Shown here: positions 34,381 through 43,415 of the stretch, piece after piece | Position numbering within the stretch: the stretch's first letter is position 1 | How the letters are laid out: every line of letters starts with the position of its first letter | From: Ardenticatenaceae bacterium | Lineage (GTDB): Bacteria; Chloroflexota; Anaerolineae; Promineifilales; Promineifilaceae | Assembly (NCBI GenBank): GCA_020634245.1 | Contig: JACKCC010000008.1 | Coordinates: 310,001 to 374,000 of the forward strand | Direction: 5' to 3' | Length of the DNA: 64,000 nucleotides | Made by a program: the position numbers and the translations under genes | Notes under the pieces: model-generated | The model's database searches: none | Told to the model about the DNA's origin: nothing | Seen by the model: only the letters and a program-made list of their open reading frames with translations

Positions 34381-35667
34381 ATGTCTAACACATGGCCTAA
34401 ATGGGCTGGAATTTTGGCGTTGGTTTTTGTCATAGTCTTGATTAGCGTCATCCTGGCTTTACCTGGAAGATCGAGCATGGCCGCACCGCCAGCGGATACG
34501 GCCGTTGCCACCGCCAGCGAATACGTCGTCCTTAGCTGGAACGATCTGGGCATGCACTGCTACAACAAGGATTTCGCCGACTTGGCCGTCCTGCCCCCCT
34601 TCAACACCCTGTGGGCACAGGTCGTCAAACGCGGCAATCCACCCGAAATCATCACCCAGGGCATCAACGTTGCCTATTACTTCCCCGATAACACCACCTC
34701 GCTGGGCAAAACAAACTTCTGGAATTACGATGGCCCCTTTGAAACATTGATCGGTGCTGAAATTACGCCGGATCATGGCCTTACCGGTTCTACCCTGGCC
34801 GGCAGCATGCACCTCGACAACGATCATTTCGTCATCGAAGGCATCCCTCTTACCGAATTCCGCGACAGCGACCTGCTCAATCCTTATCCCTACCAACTGG
34901 CTCAGGTCGTCGTAACCGATTCCACATCTGGCGCTGAACTAACCCGCGCCACCGTCGTGGCTCCTGTATCTACCGAAATGCACTGCGATAACTGCCACTA
35001 CGATGGCGGCGTCGAAAACATCCGCACTGGCAAAGTAGAAACCAACATCCTGACTTTACACGACCGGGAAAACCAGGATGAATATCCCAGCGGACATGCC
35101 TCCTTGATGAACAGTCGTCCAGTTTTATGCGCCGAATGCCATTCTTCAAACGCCTTAGGCGCTCCCGGTGTTAACGGCATCCCCAGCCTATCCAATGCAA
35201 TGCATGAAAAACACAACGGTGAAGTCCCCAACAGTCTCGATGGCTGCTACAACTGCCATCCCGGCCCACAAACGCAATGCCTGCGCGACACAATGTCCCA
35301 ATCTGGCATGGACTGTATTTCCTGTCATGGCAGCATGAGCCAGGTATCACAAAATAGAAACCCCTGGCTGAACGAGCCACGCTGTGATACCTGTCATGAT
35401 GACGGCCTCCACAATCAGGATCAGGCCCTTTACCGCATGTCCAAGGATCATGGTGGTCTTTACTGCGCCGCCTGCCACGACAGCCCTCATGCCATTGCTC
35501 CCAGCGCCCAGCCCAATGATCAAATTAAATTCATCCAGTTGCAAGGACACAGCGGCACATTGCAGGAGTGCAGTGTTTGCCATACCGTGGCTCCCAGCGC
35601 TGCCGGACCACACGGCATTACAAAATCGGGCCTGAGCCGGGATTTTCTGCCAGCCATACAAAAATAA
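34381..35667 (+). CDS. Heptaheme c-type cytochrome with N-terminal SWNDLGMHC domain
   Basis: A 428-residue exported protein: N-terminal helix (WAGILALVFVIVLISVILAL), a roughly 170-residue domain starting VVLSWNDLGMHCYNKDF, then seven CXXCH motifs (CDNCH, CAECH, CYNCH, CISCH, CDTCH, CAACH, CSVCH). The LGMHCYN-type domain precedes hemes in cytochromes of other metal- and sulfur-respiring bacteria, from memory, but I cannot name a characterised one. ATG 34381 is preceded by AGAGGAGATACG; the longer frame from 34306 lacks a signal. Last gene of the plus-strand cluster; a terminator follows. Confidence 0.9.
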   Translation: MSNTWPKWAGILALVFVIVLISVILALPGRSSMAAPPADTAVATASEYVVLSWNDLGMHCYNKDFADLAVLPPFNTLWAQVVKRGNPPEIITQGINVAYYFPDNTTSLGKTNFWNYDGPFETLIGAEITPDHGLTGSTLAGSMHLDNDHFVIEGIPLTEFRDSDLLNPYPYQLAQVVVTDSTSGAELTRATVVAPVSTEMHCDNCHYDGGVENIRTGKVETNILTLHDRENQDEYPSGHASLMNSRPVLCAECHSSNALGAPGVNGIPSLSNAMHEKHNGEVPNSLDGCYNCHPGPQTQCLRDTMSQSGMDCISCHGSMSQVSQNRNPWLNEPRCDTCHDDGLHNQDQALYRMSKDHGGLYCAACHDSPHAIAPSAQPNDQIKFIQLQGHSGTLQECSVCHTVAPSAAGPHGITKSGLSRDFLPAIQK

Positions 35668-35684
35668 ATTCCGCTAACAAAAAA

Positions 35685-35715
35685 GACCCTAAGGGTTTGG
35701 CAAACCCTTAGGGTC
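35685..35715. terminator. Terminator between convergent genes
   Basis: Perfect 14-base stem GACCCTAAGGGTTT / AAACCCTTAGGGTC with loop GGC. The A-run at 35679-35684 gives a good T-run for the minus-strand gene; the plus side has none but the stem is strong. Confidence 0.85.
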
Positions 35716-35732
35716 TAACAGGCCATTGGTTT

Positions 35733-38700
35733 TTAGCGCATGATAACCGGCAGGTAAAGCGTATACAGGGCCACGTTGATGTTGGCTGTGGCTTCATTTG
35801 CGGCGAAAAGTGCACCGTCAGAGCCTGTCCAGGTGAAGCTGGTTGTTCCATTCCAGTCAGCATCAGGGGTGAAGATTAACAGGTTCAGGTTGGAAGCTGG
35901 GATCTGTTGGTTGAGGATAACGGCCGTACCATTCAATTTCAATACCCCATTTCCTGGCAGAGATGTAATCCGCACCTGGGATAGACTGTCGCCATCCACA
36001 TCATTGAAGCTGTTGGCAAAGTCAACGGCCGTAAACACCACATCTTGATTAATTAGCCCGCGCACATCCACAGTCGAAACTGTCGGCCGATCATTAATTG
36101 GGTTCACGGTAATTGTAAACGTTTGCGGGGCGGACGTATCCTGGCCGCCGTTGGCCGTGCCGCCATCATCAGAAAGCGTCACCGTCACCATGGCGCTGCC
36201 ATGAGCGTTAGCTGCTGGCGTATACGTCAAATTGCCAGTCGCAGCATCAATCGCTGGCGGCGCGGCAAACAACGCTGTGTTGTCATTGTTGGTGTTAAAA
36301 GTCAATATCTGCCCTGTTTCCGTTGGCGACCCGGCATATATGTTGGTCGCCCAACCAGCCACTGTCTGTGCCCCGGCATCCTCGTCCACTGTTTGGTCGG
36401 TACCGGCCGTAAAGGTGGGCGCATCGTTAACGAAAGTAACCGTCACGACAAAGGTTTCTGGGCCAGTTTGATTACTTCCTCCGTTGGCCGTACCGCCATT
36501 GTCACGCAAAGTAACCGTCACCGTTGCCGTACTGCCGCTGCTGCTCTTGGCTGTCAAGGTCAAATCACCTGTATTCAGATCAATAACCGGCAGGACATCA
36601 AACATGGCGTCGTTGTTCGTGGAAATATCAAATGTCAAGTTCTGACTGCTTTCATTGGCCGCGCCGGGGCCGATATTCGTGGCCCAGCCGGCCACGGTGG
36701 TGCCCGCCGCAGCAAACTCCTCATCAACAAAGACATCGCTGCCTGGGGTGAAAGTGGGGGGATCGTTAACGGCCGTAACCGTAATCACAAACGTTTGCGC
36801 TGCCGACTTATCGACCCCGCCATTGGCCACGCCGCCCGAATCCTGCAACTCAATCGTCACAGTTGCTGTTCCATTCGCATTCGCCGCTGGTGTAAACGTC
36901 AAATTACCAGACGAATCAATCGCTGGCCCGGAAGCGAATAAGGGATCATTATCAGTTGACACATTGAAATGCAGCGTTTGTGACGACTCGTTGGCCGGTC
37001 CTTTCGACAGATTCGTCGCCCAACCCGTCACTGTTTTTGCCCCAGAATCTTCCAACACCGTCTGGTCGGCGCCTTTTGTGAAAGAAGGCGCGTCATTCAC
37101 GGAGTTAATGGTCAACGTAAAGGCCGTGGGCGAGGTCGTTTTATCCCCGTCCGTCAACGTAACCGTAATATTGGTAGAACCAAAGACATCAGCCTTGGGC
37201 GTAAACGTCAAATTACCGTTGATGGTGCTGATATCAGGGGCCGCCGTAAACAACGACAAATCCGTAGTTGTGACCGTAAAATCCAATAAATCCGACTCAA
37301 ACGGGCCGGAACTGATGCTCGTTGCCCAGGCAGAAATTGTGGTCGCACCGGCATCTTCATTCACAGTTACATTACCGCCATCGGCAAATGAGGGGACATC
37401 GTTAACCGAGGTAATTGTGATCGTGAATGTTTGTGGCGCTGACGTGTTGTTAACGGCCGCACCATCATTGGCCTGAACCGTCACCGTTGCCGAACCAAAA
37501 CGATTGTCAGCCGGGGTATAAGTCAACGTGCCGCCGCTGCTGATTGCCGGTTGGCCGCCAGTCGCAAACAAACTCGTATTGTCGTTGGAAACGTCAAAAG
37601 TTACCGTCTGTGATTCGTTGGGGCCGGGGTTTGACCCTGTAACAAAACCGGTAACTGTCTGGAGACCGGCGTCTTCGGCCACTGTTTGGTCAGGATTTGT
37701 GATTAATGTAAACGTTGGCGGATCGTTTACGGCCGTAACCGCAATGTTAACGGCCGCATTCGCCAACGCATACGTTTCACCATCAGACGCATTCCAATTA
37801 AAACTGGTACTGCCAGACCAATTAGCCGTGGGCACAAACGTAAGCGTGCCCAAATCAGCCGCCTGAATCACATCATTAACAGCCACATTTGCAGCGCCCA
37901 ATTTTAATGTCCCATTGGCCGGTAAGGAAAAAATCTTTACGTTTTTCAAATCATCGGCATCAACATCACTAAAATGGCTTGTGAAATCAGAAGCAGCAAA
38001 GCTGATGGTGGTATCTTCATCACCGGATTTGGTTATGTTGGTCAGCGTAGGCGGGTTGTTGCTGGCCTCGTAACGAACAGCCGCAAAGCCTTTGTCACCT
38101 ACATTTGAAGGCGTATCGGTCATACCAGCCACGACAATTTTATTGTTCAAATAAACCACCGCGTAAGCTTCATCCTGGCTGACATCGCTGCCAGGAAAAG
38201 CCAGCGTTGACTCGATGTCTGTCACCACAAATCCGGCCGTGCCAAAGGTCGTATCCAGAGAACCATCGCTATTAAAACGCACCAGTTGGACATCCTCATT
38301 TGTGCTGGGCGATAAATTAGTGCTGGCGACAACGATTTTATTAGTTGTCTGTACAACCATGTCATACGCAAAATCCCCGTCTGCATGAGAAAGGAGAACG
38401 GTACCGCTCGTGCCAAATGTGGTATCTAATGCGCCTTCTGCTGTAAACCGAACCAACCCGATGTCCTCAGCATTGGTCACATCTCCTGTTTCCACAAAGC
38501 CGGCCAGGATTAATTTGCCATCAGATTGTTCGCCTAACGCATAAGCCAGGTCATTGATTTTCAAAGAAGCGTTACGCGAGACATCTTGCGAGACAACGCC
38601 GCCGGCACCAAACGTTCCATCCAGCGCGCCATTGCTGTTATAGCGAGCCAGGGCGAAATCTTGATGATCACCGGCAGCATCTTCGGCCGTGCCGCCGAGG

Positions 38701-39455
38701 ACGATCTTGCCTGAAGCCTGGATAATGACGCTGTGGGCAGCATCTGCCCGGCCATTGGCAGCAATGTCTGTGGTGTTATACCCATCTCCATCAAATGTGG
38801 TGTCCAGGGCACCGGTCGTGGTCAGCCGGGCAATGGCAAAATCATCATCGACTGTACCGGCGACGACAATTTTACCATTGGCATCAAGGGCAAGGTCCCA
38901 TGCTTCAGACGACAGGGTAGCCCCCAATGAATCCGAAAAAATACCGCTTGAGCCAAATCCGGTATCAAGGGAACCATTACTGTTGTAACGGACGACAACA
39001 AAAGCATTGGGGGTACCCCCGGTAACTGGCGAGTCGGTACTGTAGCCCGCGACCAGAATTCTGCCATTCGAGTCAATGGCGATGGCTTCGGCCGTATCGA
39101 TGTTGGTGGAAACGGCCGTTGTCACTACCCCGCCCGTACCAAAACCGGCAGCACCACAATTTGAGCCGTTATCCAGACTGCCATCTGCGCAATAACGAAT
39201 CACGCCAAAATCGCCGTCAATTTCGCCCACAGCCACAACCTTGTCGTCCGATTGGATGGCAACACCATGGGCCGTATCCGCAGCGGTAGTATCGCCAGCC
39301 TGTGTATAAACAATACCATCGCTATCAAATGTAGTATCCAGATCACCAGGAGCGGCAACAACCATTCCCAGGTAAACAAATAAAATAATAGCTGTTAAAA
39401 AAACACTGATACCTGGTATTATTTTGCGGTTCCGATTTAAAAAGTGCAAGTTCAT
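35733..39455 (-). CDS. Large secreted protein: delta-60 repeats plus cadherin-like domains
   Basis: A 1240-residue secreted protein. After a signal helix come about seven copies of the delta-60 type repeat (GALDTTFDGDGYNTTDI, SLDTTFGTAGFVVTD), which probably form a propeller (residues about 35-460). Then seven or so Ig/cadherin-like units beginning AVNDPPTFT / SVNDVPSFA with EDAGAQTVAGWATN phrases, and a final unit with FTPDADWNGTTSFTWTGSDG. It ends LYLPVIMR, a short aromatic-Leu-Pro ending shared with two other giants here. Start after AAGGAGAAAGT. Inferred: surface or matrix adhesion protein. Confidence 0.92.
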   Translation of the reverse strand: MNLHFLNRNRKIIPGISVFLTAIILFVYLGMVVAAPGDLDTTFDSDGIVYTQAGDTTAADTAHGVAIQSDDKVVAVGEIDGDFGVIRYCADGSLDNGSNCGAAGFGTGGVVTTAVSTNIDTAEAIAIDSNGRILVAGYSTDSPVTGGTPNAFVVVRYNSNGSLDTGFGSSGIFSDSLGATLSSEAWDLALDANGKIVVAGTVDDDFAIARLTTTGALDTTFDGDGYNTTDIAANGRADAAHSVIIQASGKIVLGGTAEDAAGDHQDFALARYNSNGALDGTFGAGGVVSQDVSRNASLKINDLAYALGEQSDGKLILAGFVETGDVTNAEDIGLVRFTAEGALDTTFGTSGTVLLSHADGDFAYDMVVQTTNKIVVASTNLSPSTNEDVQLVRFNSDGSLDTTFGTAGFVVTDIESTLAFPGSDVSQDEAYAVVYLNNKIVVAGMTDTPSNVGDKGFAAVRYEASNNPPTLTNITKSGDEDTTISFAASDFTSHFSDVDADDLKNVKIFSLPANGTLKLGAANVAVNDVIQAADLGTLTFVPTANWSGSTSFNWNASDGETYALANAAVNIAVTAVNDPPTFTLITNPDQTVAEDAGLQTVTGFVTGSNPGPNESQTVTFDVSNDNTSLFATGGQPAISSGGTLTYTPADNRFGSATVTVQANDGAAVNNTSAPQTFTITITSVNDVPSFADGGNVTVNEDAGATTISAWATSISSGPFESDLLDFTVTTTDLSLFTAAPDISTINGNLTFTPKADVFGSTNITVTLTDGDKTTSPTAFTLTINSVNDAPSFTKGADQTVLEDSGAKTVTGWATNLSKGPANESSQTLHFNVSTDNDPLFASGPAIDSSGNLTFTPAANANGTATVTIELQDSGGVANGGVDKSAAQTFVITVTAVNDPPTFTPGSDVFVDEEFAAAGTTVAGWATNIGPGAANESSQNLTFDISTNNDAMFDVLPVIDLNTGDLTLTAKSSSGSTATVTVTLRDNGGTANGGSNQTGPETFVVTVTFVNDAPTFTAGTDQTVDEDAGAQTVAGWATNIYAGSPTETGQILTFNTNNDNTALFAAPPAIDAATGNLTYTPAANAHGSAMVTVTLSDDGGTANGGQDTSAPQTFTITVNPINDRPTVSTVDVRGLINQDVVFTAVDFANSFNDVDGDSLSQVRITSLPGNGVLKLNGTAVILNQQIPASNLNLLIFTPDADWNGTTSFTWTGSDGALFAANEATANINVALYTLYLPVIMR

Positions 39456-39478
39456 ACTTTCTCCTTCTAAACAAAATA

Positions 39479-39519
39479 GGGATTACGAGATGAGGGAAAA
39501 TCCCCCGTCTCGCAATCCC
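39479..39519 (-). terminator. Hairpin between the CopC-CopD gene and the delta-60 gene
   Basis: Arms GGGATTACGAGA and TCTCGCAATCCC (one mismatch) plus GGG/CCC inside; on the minus strand followed by TATTTTG. It lies just after the stop at 39553. Confidence 0.6.
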
Positions 39520-39552
39520 TTCTCATCATTTACCAAAAACATGGGTACGTTG

Positions 39553-41535
39553 TTATTTTGCAGACAGCGTACGGGCTGGTGCAACCTGCGCCTCCATCTC
39601 GCTTGAAGATACAGATGCTGTTTTGTTAAGCTGGATATGGGCAACGGCCGTTCTCCGACGGCGCACCATTACCCCCGCAAACACAAGCAGCAGCCCGCCC
39701 AAACCAATCAAAGCCACCCATGAAAAGAAACCCTCAATGGGACGATTAGAAACAATCACCGGCCGAGCACCGACTGCCGGCGGCACCACCCACTCAAACT
39801 GGGCAACACTATCCTCAAGCCCCTGGCGGCGCACTGCCACCTCTACCGCCCATCGACCCGGCAGGCTAAAATAACTGCCGCCTATGTGATATTGCCCCTC
39901 ATCGATCTTCTGAGCATCCACTGTAGTCGTACCAATCTCTTCTTCCAGATAGGTCAGCCGCGTAATAACACGCAGCACTTCTGCTGGCTCTGGTCGGCGC
40001 GAACTAGCCGCCCGTACCAAAAACACATTCTGACCGGGACGATTGGGCTTGGCCGAAAAAGAAATAAGCAAATCATCCACCGGTTCAGAAACCGTCCCCA
40101 GGACACTCTCTTCGTCAAAAGGCATAAATTCCGGCCCTTTCGGGTTGGGCGCAGAAGTTACCAGCCCCACAAATAAAATGACCAATGCCCCCAACCCCAT
40201 CTCCACCAAAACCAACTGAGGCAGGCGGCGCGGTGAAAGCGGCGTCCAATCTTTAGAGCGATTTAACAGTTTAGCCAGGGGTGCGGCTACACGGGGATGC
40301 AGCAGCATCGAATTGATCAGACCGACCCCGCCCATCAGCAGCATCAAACCAATTTTGCTCAACAAACTTTGACCGTAAAATGTGGTAAGCAGGGCATCGA
40401 GGGAAGCTACCTGGCGGCCCGTATTATAAATACCTGTTAGAATGATAAACGCAACGCTGAAAGCGGCCATTAACCCAAAACGCCCCCAGCCAGCCCACGC
40501 TAATAGCCCAAAAAGTGCACGATCGCGGCGAATAATGGGCAGCAGCCCGATGATAAGCGCCAACATACCACCCAGCCACAGGCCCACACTGGTAAGGTGC
40601 AGTGTGTCAATTGCCACAGCCAAACCAGGATTGGTTTCAACGGCCGCAGCATGGCTGTTCAATGCCTGGATAATGGTTAAAGCCAAAGTAAAGAAGGCGG
40701 CTAATAGACCCAACAACTTAGGCTCCGGACACTGCTGATTTATCTGAATTAAACGCCAGGCGGCAAACAACAGCACAATCATCAACTGCCGGGCCAGCCA
40801 CAGGTATCCCCAGCGGGAAAGGGTGATGAGCTTCCATCCAGTTCCCCAAAAGGTTGCATTGTCAGGCAGGGTTTCCAGTAAATTGGTGATTTGATAAATG
40901 AGCAGCAGAAAACCGGCCACAAATAATGCAACGGCAAAACGGATTGCCCAGGTTAAAATGCGGGATTGGGCCTCCTGCACGGCCGTACCGATTTTTTCAT
41001 CTTCTTCCGATTGCCGCAGGATAAGGTAACGAATGGCTAATGCACCGGTAACGGCCGCTAACAAACTGAAATTCAACCAGCGCAGCAGCACTTCCATCCA
41101 GGGCACGGCCGTATCCGCCGCCACCGTTTGCGCCGCACTCAAATCAGCATCACTACCAACGCCAAAAGCCAGCACCCCCTGTGTATCGTGGCCGTCAGCT
41201 TCAGACAACACATTCCAATGGATACTATAAACGCCAGAGGCAATCTCCGGCAGCAGCAGGGTGATGATTTTGTGGTCAGCCTCATCGCGCTGGATACCAT
41301 CCAGTTTCACCGTCTGACCCTGGATATCGATCATGCGAAAGGTACTGAAATCAACCGCCACCGGTTCCGTAAACCAAATGGTGATTTTTTCCGGCGGTAT
41401 ATCCAAAACGGCATTATCTGCCGGATCAGACCGGACGACAGAGGCATGGCCGTAGCTGATTGAACTGGTAACGGCCGTTACCAATGCCACCACAACCACA
41501 GCAAAAATAAGACGAAAATTCAGTTTCTTCACCAT
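39553..41535 (-). CDS. CopC-CopD fusion, copper uptake/resistance membrane protein
   Basis: A 660-residue protein. The N-terminal signal is followed by a CopC domain: GHASVVRSDPADNAVLDIPP gives the N-terminal His of the copper site and ADGHDTQG its C-terminal ligands. From about residue 150 a CopD membrane domain has about eight helices, then a periplasmic segment and a final helix with an Arg-rich tail. CopC/CopD fusions carry copper across the membrane, often to supply oxidases. ATG 41535 is chosen because the signal peptide begins there; the frame extends to 41643. It forms a minus-strand copper group with the next genes. Confidence 0.93.
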   Translation of the reverse strand: MVKKLNFRLIFAVVVVALVTAVTSSISYGHASVVRSDPADNAVLDIPPEKITIWFTEPVAVDFSTFRMIDIQGQTVKLDGIQRDEADHKIITLLLPEIASGVYSIHWNVLSEADGHDTQGVLAFGVGSDADLSAAQTVAADTAVPWMEVLLRWLNFSLLAAVTGALAIRYLILRQSEEDEKIGTAVQEAQSRILTWAIRFAVALFVAGFLLLIYQITNLLETLPDNATFWGTGWKLITLSRWGYLWLARQLMIVLLFAAWRLIQINQQCPEPKLLGLLAAFFTLALTIIQALNSHAAAVETNPGLAVAIDTLHLTSVGLWLGGMLALIIGLLPIIRRDRALFGLLAWAGWGRFGLMAAFSVAFIILTGIYNTGRQVASLDALLTTFYGQSLLSKIGLMLLMGGVGLINSMLLHPRVAAPLAKLLNRSKDWTPLSPRRLPQLVLVEMGLGALVILFVGLVTSAPNPKGPEFMPFDEESVLGTVSEPVDDLLISFSAKPNRPGQNVFLVRAASSRRPEPAEVLRVITRLTYLEEEIGTTTVDAQKIDEGQYHIGGSYFSLPGRWAVEVAVRRQGLEDSVAQFEWVVPPAVGARPVIVSNRPIEGFFSWVALIGLGGLLLVFAGVMVRRRRTAVAHIQLNKTASVSSSEMEAQVAPARTLSAK

Positions 41536-41683
41536 ATAGGGCGCAACTTCCAACAGATAATAATGTAGTACCACAATGGTGTTCAGTATAGCGCCAAAAG
41601 GTGTGTTAAAAGTTGAAAAAACTTGAGGTTTGTTACACAGCAAACAATAAACAGCAGAAACTGGCTTCCGCTGTTCGACCTTA

Positions 41684-42244
41684 TTATGACCGGGACCGCA
41701 TCCTCAGAGCCGCTGCGGCCAGCAGCCCTACCCCCATCAGCCCGCCGCCTACCAACCAGACGATCAGGTTATTCTGGGCCGTATCGTCCTCCGCCTGGTA
41801 ATAAAAAACTTCCGCGCTGGCCGGAGTGAAATTGGCGGCGGCAGCAGTCGCCTCATCGCCAACAAAAAAGTTAAAGCTGCTTTCAGAAGCATCACCATCC
41901 AACAAAACGACATACCACCGCACCAAATACTCACCATCCGGCAAGGGCGGCAGGGTGACAAACATGGAGGCATGATCCGGGTCATTCAAATCGACGCCGC
42001 CATCACCATTGTCCACCCGCTGACCAGATGCGCTAAAGACTTGCAAGGTACTTACACCGGTTTGCATTTCTTCGCCAAACCAGGCATGGATTTCCGCCGG
42101 AGATTGAGCCAGAATGCTGCCGTTGGCCGGATCGGAGCGCAGAAGTTCTACCGCATGAGCCGAAACTAGGGAAACGGCCGTTACCAACAACAAACCGGCC
42201 AACAAAATCGCTTTGATCGATTGAGACAACTTCATCACTTTCAT
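41684..42244 (-). CDS. CopC-domain protein with C-terminal anchor
   Basis: A 186-residue protein: signal peptide, CopC-like domain (SAHAVELLRSDPANGSILAQ with the copper-binding His at its start; the C-terminal DGDASESSFNFFVG differs from the usual DGHxxxG, so the second His is missing), and a C-terminal helix (LIVWLVGGGLMGVGLLAAAA) with RMRSRS tail. Start ATG 42244 overlaps the preceding stop by four bases (ATGA), so it is coupled to the upstream CopC-like gene. Probably a membrane-tethered periplasmic copper carrier, or a structural relative that has lost one ligand. Confidence 0.88.
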   Translation of the reverse strand: MKVMKLSQSIKAILLAGLLLVTAVSLVSAHAVELLRSDPANGSILAQSPAEIHAWFGEEMQTGVSTLQVFSASGQRVDNGDGGVDLNDPDHASMFVTLPPLPDGEYLVRWYVVLLDGDASESSFNFFVGDEATAAAANFTPASAEVFYYQAEDDTAQNNLIVWLVGGGLMGVGLLAAAALRMRSRS

Positions 42245-42774
42245 TCAAGGCCGGCCAACCGTTCTTCCAGACGGCGCAGCCGCCGATACGTCAGGCCAAA
42301 ACCAACCCAGCCGCCCGTCACAACTAAAAACACCCCTAACCCGGCCAAAACAGTCAAACCAATATGCAAAATACTGGGAGCAAGGGTGAACTGAAACTGC
42401 CCCTGAACAACATATCCATCATCCTCTTGGCCATCATTCGTTACAGTTGTCCAGCGAACCGTGTAAACACCCGGTTCCAGGTCCGGTTTCAGCGTGGAAA
42501 TCATCGTTTTGCGGCTGGGATCCGCCACATCAATCCCACAATCATTACGGTCCACTTTATTGCCGTCAACATCAAATACCTCGATCTGACTGGCGAACGG
42601 GTCTAGCGCAGTATTAAAGGTAATCGAAACGTAAGCCGGAGATTTGCGGACGACGCTCCCCTCATCCGGTGAACTTTGAACCGGCACAGCATATGCCTGG
42701 GCTGATAAAGTCGCCCACCCCGCTAAAATTGTCAGGATAGCTCCCACCATCCCTAATCGTCTTAACTTACGCAT
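42241..42774 (-). CDS. CopC-like domain protein with C-terminal anchor, copper His lost
   Basis: A 177-residue protein with a signal peptide ending AQAYA, then AVPVQSSPDEGSVVRKSPAY, which is the CopC fold signature without the N-terminal His (Val instead), and EDDGYVVQG in place of DGHxxxG. A C-terminal helix (LHIGLTVLAGLGVFLVVTGG) and basic tail follow. So a CopC-type Ig fold that probably does not bind copper the usual way. Start at 42774: the frame runs on to 42873, but that extension (SLSLSKGKGLRQAQ) is only translation of the intergenic repeat at 42823. Confidence 0.85.
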   Translation of the reverse strand: MRKLRRLGMVGAILTILAGWATLSAQAYAVPVQSSPDEGSVVRKSPAYVSITFNTALDPFASQIEVFDVDGNKVDRNDCGIDVADPSRKTMISTLKPDLEPGVYTVRWTTVTNDGQEDDGYVVQGQFQFTLAPSILHIGLTVLAGLGVFLVVTGGWVGFGLTYRRLRRLEERLAGLE

Positions 42775-42822
42775 AACGCCGCTGCAACTATACAACCAAT
42801 CGAAAACTGAGCGCACCGAAGT

Positions 42823-42862
42823 CTGAGCTTGTCGAAGACCTTTTCCCTTCGACAGGCTCAGG
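42823..42862. repeat. Short intergenic inverted repeat of CTGAGCTTGTCGAAG type
   Basis: CTGAGCTTGTCGAAG and CTTCGACAGGCTCAG, one mismatch, ten bases apart. This palindromic unit is a widespread dispersed repeat in bacterial genomes and often inflates gene starts. Confidence 0.8.
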
Positions 42863-42873
42863 GAACACTCCAT

Positions 42874-43353
42874 TTATGATTCAACCAGAACATAGGGCAG
42901 AATCTTGTCGCCAACCGCCACAGAAACATAACTGCCCGGCTTAACAGAACCACCAATATTCCGCAAGATAAAGAAGTATTGATAGCCAAATTCTAAATCA
43001 TGCGTATGGGGATCATCATTCATGCCCATTTCAGTACCATCCTCCGCAATCACGCGGGGAATATTTTCCACAGCGTCAAAAAGATCGTATGCCTTTTCCG
43101 GGTTGGTAACCTGGTAACGCAAATCCAGCAAGCCACCTTCAGCGACCATGGCCACATGCACGATGCGAATGCCCCATTGATCTTCGATTTGGGCCGCGAT
43201 TTCAGCCTGGATTTCGGCCATGCGGACTTGCTCGGCACGTCCCTGATAGTATTGCCACCCTTTGTAACTACCTAAACCAACCAGGGCCAGGATGAGGATA
43301 ACGGCCGTTACCCACAACCCCTTCCGTTTACTTTTTGTCAATGATTCATCCAT
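42874..43353 (-). CDS. Small membrane-anchored protein of unknown function in the copper group
   Basis: A 159-residue protein: a charged N-terminus (MDESLTKSKRKG), one membrane helix (VTAVILILALVGLGS), a short coiled region, then an extracytoplasmic domain with QWGIRIVHVAMVAEGG, LRYQVTNPEKA and MGMNDDPHTHDLEFGYQYFF. The Met/His cluster MGMNDDPHTH could bind copper, as the neighbours suggest, but I do not recognise the family. Start 43353 has GAGGG at a good distance; the upstream extension to 43407 is unlikely. It lies between CopC-like and multicopper oxidase-like genes on the same strand. Confidence 0.75.
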   Translation of the reverse strand: MDESLTKSKRKGLWVTAVILILALVGLGSYKGWQYYQGRAEQVRMAEIQAEIAAQIEDQWGIRIVHVAMVAEGGLLDLRYQVTNPEKAYDLFDAVENIPRVIAEDGTEMGMNDDPHTHDLEFGYQYFFILRNIGGSVKPGSYVSVAVGDKILPYVLVES

Positions 43354-43373
43354 GATTGTACCCTCATTCAGGG

Positions 43374-43403
43374 TGAGGGCGTGAGTCGGAACCCACGCCC
43401 TCA
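43374..43403 (-). terminator. Hairpin between the MCO-like gene and the copper group
   Basis: Perfect ten-base arms TGAGGGCGTG / CACGCCCTCA with a ten-base loop, but no T-run on the minus strand. It may be a weak terminator or processing site. Confidence 0.5.
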
Positions 43404-43415
43404 TCAACTATTCAA

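Noticed and set aside
42775..42873. N-terminal extension of the CopC-like protein at 42241
   Set aside because: Encoded by the dispersed CTGAGCTTGTCGAAG repeat; the signal peptide starts at 42774.
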